Made by a program: the position numbers and the translations under genes. The notes under the pieces were generated by a model. That model searched no databases and was not told where the DNA came from. It was given only the letters and a program-made list of their open reading frames with translations. From Linanthus parryae (Eukaryota; Streptophyta; Magnoliopsida; Ericales; Polemoniaceae): 64,000 nucleotides of DNA. Positions 58,927 through 64,000 of this stretch are shown one piece after another (within the stretch, counting starts at the first letter, position 1; each line of letters starts with the position of its first letter). The DNA is taken from assembly GCA_023055425.1 (NCBI GenBank), contig JALGPY010000003.1:56343891-56407890 (forward strand), in the 5' to 3' direction.

Positions 58927-61900
58927 TCAAACTAATGGGGAAGGATGGACCATTAGTTTGTGTTTGAGATCTTGAAATTGATGCGTCGAGAGACCTTTGG
59001 TGAAGATGTCTGCTAGCTGATCCGAGCTGTTAACAAAGGAAACAGACAAATCGTGAGAAAGGACTTTTTCGCGAATATAGTGGTAATCGATTTCTATGTG
59101 TTTTGTGCGAGCATGTAAAACAGGATTGGATGTTAAGGCTATGGCGGATAAGTTATCGCACCACAACGTTGGTTTGTGAGAAATAAATAAATGTAAATCG
59201 CGAAATAAATTTTTTAGCCAAGCTAATTCGGCCGCTGTAGAGGCTAAAGCACGATATTCGGCTTCAGTTGACGATCGAGCGACTGTAGGCTGTTTCTTGG
59301 CTCCCCAGTGTATGGGGTTGGGACCAAGGAACACTACGAAGCCGGTGGTGCTTCGACGGTCTGTTGGATTTCAGGCCCAGTCAGCGTCTGAGAAGGCGTG
59401 AATGGGCATGTGACCTCTTTGATAGAAGAGGCCATGATTTTTGGACCCCTGCAAGTAGCGAAGTATACGTTTAGCTCCAATTAGATGATTTTCAGTTGGT
59501 TTGTGCATAAACTGGCACAAGTGATTTACAGCGAAAGAGATGTCAGGTCGACTAAACGTAAGATACTGCAAGGCACCAAGTAATTGACGGTAAGGTGTAG
59601 AGTCCGAGAGTGTTTTACCGTCAAAAAGGTGAAATTTAGTGCCAGCACTGATCGGTGTGGTGGCAGGTTTGCAATTTGACATACTAAAACGAGATAAAAG
59701 GTCAGAGATATACTTAGCCTGGTGAATGTACAAACCATCTCGAGTTCACTTGATCTGAAGGCCTAAAAAGTATGTTAAGGGACCAAGATTTGTCATAGAG
59801 AATTCTGAATTGAGTTTTTGTATAAGGAACTTGATAAACATTGTGTCACCACCTGTCAAAATAATGTCATCAACATAAAGTAGTAAAATAGTACTTTTTC
59901 CATTGTTGTGGCGAATAAAAAGTGAGGAGTCGGCATGTGAAGCCGTGAAACCAAGAGAATGCAAGTATGATGTGAAGCGTTCAAACCAAGCTCGAGTAGC
60001 TTGTTTTAAACCGTATATGGACTTATTTAGTTTGCAAACATAATGAGGGAATTTATGATTTTTAAAACCTTGGGGTTGGGACATGAAAACTGTTTCACGG
60101 AGAATACCGTGAAGAAAAGCATTTTTGACGTCAAGTTGTTGAAGAGGCCAATTAAAATTGGCCGCAAGAGCTAAAATAGTTCGAACCGTAGACTGTTTGA
60201 CCACGGGACTAAAAGTTTCGTCGTAGTCAATTCCCGGAGTTTGATGAAAACCCTTGGCTACTAAGCGAGCCTTGTACCGAGAAATAGTACCGTTGGGATT
60301 GTATTTGGTGCGAAAAACCCATTTATTCCCTATTATGTTTGCATTTGGTGGTGGAGGTACCAAAGTCCAAGTATTTTGTTCTATGAGGCTAGCGTACTCA
60401 TCAGTCATAGCAGTACGCCACTGGGAGTGTTTGCTAGCCTCAGTGTAAGATGTAGGGTCAGAAGTAGAAGTAGTAGCAGAAAAACCAGATTTTCGCTTAC
60501 TAATACCAGATTTGCTTCGTGTTTGCATGTGGTGTGTTGTTGTTGGCATCTCATAATTGGCCGCAGAGGGTGGCTCAGCTGTTTGAGGGAGTACCGCGCC
60601 TAAGCTGGAGGGTGTATTAGCTGCTGTACCGGAGTCAATGTGAGTAACACTGCTGCTCAACGGGGCAGATTCATCCACCTGTCCAGTTGGCTGCACAGAC
60701 TCAGTGACAGCTAGTCGCACCGTGTTAGTTGGCTTCCCACTCATCATTGATGCAGCAGATGTATCTTGGGTCAGGGGCATTTCTTGGGACAGCGGCATTG
60801 TAGTAGTAGCAACAATAGGAGGATAAGTGGCAGCAGGAGGTACATAAGTACCTGAAATAGATGAGCATGAATTGTCAGTAGTAGCAACAGGTACAGCATA
60901 GGGAAAGACAGATTCGTCAAAAATAACATCACGAGATATATAAATGCGATTCATGGTTTTGTCGAAGCATATGTAACCCTTGTAATCGTCAGTATAACCA
61001 AGAAAAAGACACATCTTGGTTTTTGAATCTAATTTAGAACTATTATAAGGTCTAAGTAACGGAAAACATGCGCAACCAAAGATTTTTAACTTAGAGTAAT
61101 CAGGTTTTGTGCCAAATAACAATTCAAACGGTGATTTGTTAAGAGTGGTCATGCTAGGCATACGATTAATTAGAAAAGTGGCAGTGGAAACAGCATGGTA
61201 CCATAAAAAATTTGGTAAAGAAGCACGCTTAAGTAATGTAACAGCCGTTTCCATGATGTGCCGATGTTTACGCTCGGCAACGCCGTTTTGTTGTGGCGTA
61301 TGGGGACACGATTTCTGGTGTGTTATCCCACTGGAGCTAAGAATTTTTTGAAAAATAAAAGACATATACTCACCACCACCATCACTGCGCAAAATGCGTA
61401 TAGTGTGATTCAATAATTTTTCAATCTTAGTTTTAAACGTGGAGAAAATGTTAGGAACGTCAGATTTATTGTGCATTGGAAACACCCAAGTATAGCGTGA
61501 ATAATCATCAATAAAAAGTACGTAATAACGAAACCCATGGTAAGATTTGGAGCTTGAAGGCCCCCATACATCGCTATGTAACAAGTTTAAAGGAATTGCA
61601 GATTTAGAATTTGAAGCAGAATATGGCAAACGGTGCATTTTGCCTTCCAAACAGGAATGACACAAACCATGTTTATTAGATTGTTCCGAGCGCGGGACAA
61701 TTTTATTTAAAATTGCATCAGCAGGGTGACCCAAACGGTAATGCCACGTTTGAGGGGTCACTTTATTAGCAGAAAAGGCAGAAGTAAAGTTGGAAACAGA
61801 TAGCGATTCAATAGGGTAAAGACCATCTTTACTCAATCCCTGGTAGAGTATGGTTCCCGAAGCTTTGTCCTGAATACAAAACGACGTAGAGTCAAAAATA

Positions 61901-63252
61901 AAACGACAGTTATGTTCTGTGCAAAATTTGTTGACGGAAAGTAAATTTGTGCTGAGTTTAGGTACGTGCAAAATGTTATTAAGTGAAAAATTATGATCAG
62001 CAGTGGATAAAAGTGCAGTACCCGAATTGTGAATTGGTAAGGCTTGACCATTGCCAACCATAACTTGATCAGTGCCAAAGTAAGGGTCTGAAGTGCTCAA
62101 ATTGCTAAAGTCATGTGTCATATGATTAGAAGCTCCGGTGTCGGACAACCAAAAATTAGATTGAGGGTTTTGTTGTGTAGAAGCTGTCAAGGCAGTCAAG
62201 TTTTCAGGAGGCATTCTACCCTGATAAGCGTAATTCATTCGATGCGCACAATCAAGTGCAGTATGAAACTCTTGGCCACAAATCTGACATGAGACATTTC
62301 TATGAGAAGTGCCAAAACCAGAGGAGCGTCCTCTGTTATAGCTAGAATAGTCACCACGGTGAGATTCACCGCGACCACCACGAAAACCAGACCCTCTATA
62401 ACCATTTCCATGATAACCATTGCCATTATAACCTGATCTACCACGATAGCCAGACCCATTACCCCTACTGTAGCCACCTCTGTAGTTACTAGAATTACCA
62501 AATCTCCCATAATTGGAGTTTCTTCCTCTTCCCCTGTGGGAAGGGAAGGTGTTGGGATTAGCAGGGAAGGTGTTGGGATTAGCTGTAGTGGTGTTAAAGG
62601 CTACATTCGTGGCTTGAGAGGTCACATTTTGTGACTCTAGCATTTGTTCTTCTGCCTTTAATAAAACATGAAGATCTTCGAGGGTTAAAGGTTCTGAATG
62701 TATACGAACAGTAGAACGAAATGGATTGTAATCAGCAGGTAATCCATTTAAGAATCGGAATTTTTGCATATATATATCAATGGAATCGGATTTTTTTTTG
62801 ATTGTTTGCAATTCGGATTTCAATTGCATAATGTTTGAGCGAGTGAGAGACGCATACCTCTTCTCCAGAATTAACCAGATAGATCGAGAATTTGACTGAC
62901 CGATGACATGACTCAGAGCTTGCTGGCTCAAAGTTGCATTGAGTAGTGTAACCAAGGCCTGATCTTGAATCTGCCAGGCTTTGAAGTCTGGATTCTGTGT
63001 GAGAGAGAGAGATCCATCTGATTTCTTCTCGAATTCATCGGGTGCAGTTGTAGATCCATCTAAGTACCCAAATAAATTCTGGGTTCGCAGCAAGGATGTG
63101 ATCTGATGTTTCCAGATCACATAATTTGTACCGTCGAGTTTGAAAGAGATCAGATTGTGAATGTTTGATAGAAGTTGAAGCGGATTTGAAGTGGAGTTGT
63201 TGGTGGAGACGATAGCAGTAGCCATCGCAGAGGTATTGGAGACATCAGTCAT
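58927..63252 (-). pseudogene. Ale-like copia gag-pol polyprotein with two TGA stops
   Basis: A single frame from the Met at 63252 to 58927, broken only by TGA at 59748-59746 and 59373-59371. Order: gag (LDGTNYVIWKHQITSLL; UBN2-type), a Gly/Arg/Tyr-rich stretch, zinc knuckle CQICGQEFHTALDC, protease DTGASNHMTHD, pre-integrase WHYRLGHPAD, integrase (HSDVWGPS, IDDYSRYTW, PQQNGVAERKHR), RT ([38 protein letters not shown]), and after the first stop RNase H (DADWA, STEAEYRALAS, HARTKHIEIDYHYI, DIFTKGL). The start codon follows the primer site with no leader. The first stop (AAG-TGA-ACT) is explained by one C-to-T change of an Arg codon. Confidence 0.93.
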
Positions 63253-63265
63253 GGCTCTGATACCA

Positions 63266-63653
63266 TGAAAAATAACCCGTTAGGGTTTAATTGTGAAAGA
63301 TTGTGAATTGGTGAGACACCATAGAAATGAAGAAGAGAGCTTCTGTATTTGACAAAGAAGACAAAGAACAAGATGATTACATATGAAGATGAAACTGACT
63401 TTATATACAAGAAGGGGGTTTCAATCTATGCCGTGGGAATAGGTTTGACTTTGTCTAACAAAGGAAACTATACAACAGGTTGTGATAATCAGAGATTTAC
63501 CCCTTGACTTGTGATATTCTCACTTGGACCACAAAGATGGGTTCAGGTTTGTATAATGGTCAGTGGGCTTGAGCTGAGTATGCTCACACCAGCTTTGGGC
63601 CTAGCTGATTGTCTTTGGGCCTTTCTAGTTGAGCTGCAGTATATCGTCTAATA
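63266..63653 (-). repeat. 5' LTR of the Ale-like element (388 bp)
   Basis: Differs from the 3' LTR at three visible positions. A TATATAAAG TATA box is present on the minus strand near 63405. Confidence 0.93.
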
Positions 63654-64000
63654 GGGTACTCTCGTGGCGCCACCAAATCCTCCTCTACTTGGCGGCAGCT
63701 CAAGGCTACCCCGTGCAGTTGCACCAGACCTCTATGGTGACGTCCACATATATAGGAGATGCCACTAATAAGACCAGTGAATAGAATCATCATCACCATC
63801 TTCCACCGAATAATTTGATTTAGCTAGTCATCTCAGCTTCCAAGATAGAAGAAGATGCTCTCATCATTTAGCTCTTGACTGTGTGCAAGTCAAAAAAAAA
63901 AAAATTGTTTCGTTTATCAAAACAAGTACTACTACTATGAAAATGTTACCGACTCTTAGCAACTTTTTCCAGCAGAGAATGGCAGCTTCACTGATTGCAG
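63654..64000. other. Resumed unit 2 sequence to window end
   Basis: Equivalent to 34326-34675, the spacer downstream of U2. The 7SL-equivalent position would begin about 210 bp beyond the window. Confidence 0.8.

Larger units (their letters stand above)
58532..63653 (-). mobile_element. Ale-like Ty1/copia retrotransposon, 5122 bp, TSD GGGTA
   Basis: Two 388-bp LTRs (58532-58919 and 63266-63653) flanked by GGGTA (58527-58531 and 63654-63658); unit 1 has the single target at 34326-34330. On the minus strand the primer site TGGTATCAGAGCC (63265-63253) abuts the 5' LTR, and the polypurine GTTTGAGGGGGAG (58932-58920) abuts the 3' LTR. The LTRs differ at only three positions by eye (under 1 %), so insertion is very recent. 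It encodes one polyprotein with two in-frame TGA stops. The LTR starts TA rather than TG. Confidence 0.96.
37184..64000. repeat. Unit 2 of the tandem duplication, enlarged by retrotransposons
   Basis: Same order and orientation as 20271 onward, up to the position equivalent to about 34675 at the window end. It is longer only because of insertions of 11.6 kb (41722-53294) and 5.1 kb (58532-63653). It lacks the Helitron and the gypsy LTR of unit 1. The 7SL, U5, U4 and inverted U1 equivalents would lie beyond the window. Confidence 0.9.

Overview
The window is nuclear DNA of a flowering plant, probably a eudicot. No bacterial or organellar gene organisation is present. Evidence for a plant: a seven-exon cytosolic ribosomal protein gene with plant-type promoter boxes, plant snRNA promoters (USE plus TATA), a Helitron, plant LINEs with an RNase H domain, and Ty1/copia elements with plant Met-tRNA primer sites. 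The species cannot be named from the sequence.

Layout. (1) 1-15.7 kb is a retrotransposon graveyard read on the minus strand: a LINE ORF1 fragment at the edge, then a nearly full-length LINE (1975-11621) flanked by a 16-bp target duplication, itself carrying a 3.5-kb solo LTR. The LINE sits in the LTR of an old copia relic (to about 13.23 kb), followed by a second, decayed LINE (13.2-15.7 kb). (2) 15.75-19.6 kb holds the only clear protein gene, RPL17 (uL22). Its third intron carries six H/ACA-type snoRNA-like units, four of them produced by an essentially exact 729-bp tandem duplication. (3) From 20271 to the window end runs a head-to-tail tandem duplication with a period of 16.9 kb. Unit 1 (20271-37183) holds a dense RNA-gene cluster: U1-like (+), U2 (+), a 7SL/SRP RNA candidate (+), U5 (+), a U4-like gene (+) and U1 (-). 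Unit 2 (37184-64000) repeats U1-like and U2 and leaves the window before the 7SL position. U2, U5 and U1(-) have plant USE and TATA elements at the Pol II spacing.

The two units were modified independently, and each gives the empty site for the other's insertions. Unit 1 gained a 1.3-kb Helitron (22902-24195) and a deleted gypsy-type LTR element (28732-31465, TSD GACAG). Unit 2 gained a three-LTR tandem TRIM-like array (41722-53294), which was later hit by an 8.5-kb Angela-like copia element (43483-52009, TSD CACAC), and a young 5.1-kb Ale-like copia element (58532-63653, TSD GGGTA).

The functional content is therefore RNA-machinery housekeeping: a ribosomal protein, modification-guide-like snoRNAs, most of the major-spliceosome snRNAs and probably the signal recognition particle RNA. 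The rest is transposon-derived or unrecognised AT-rich DNA.
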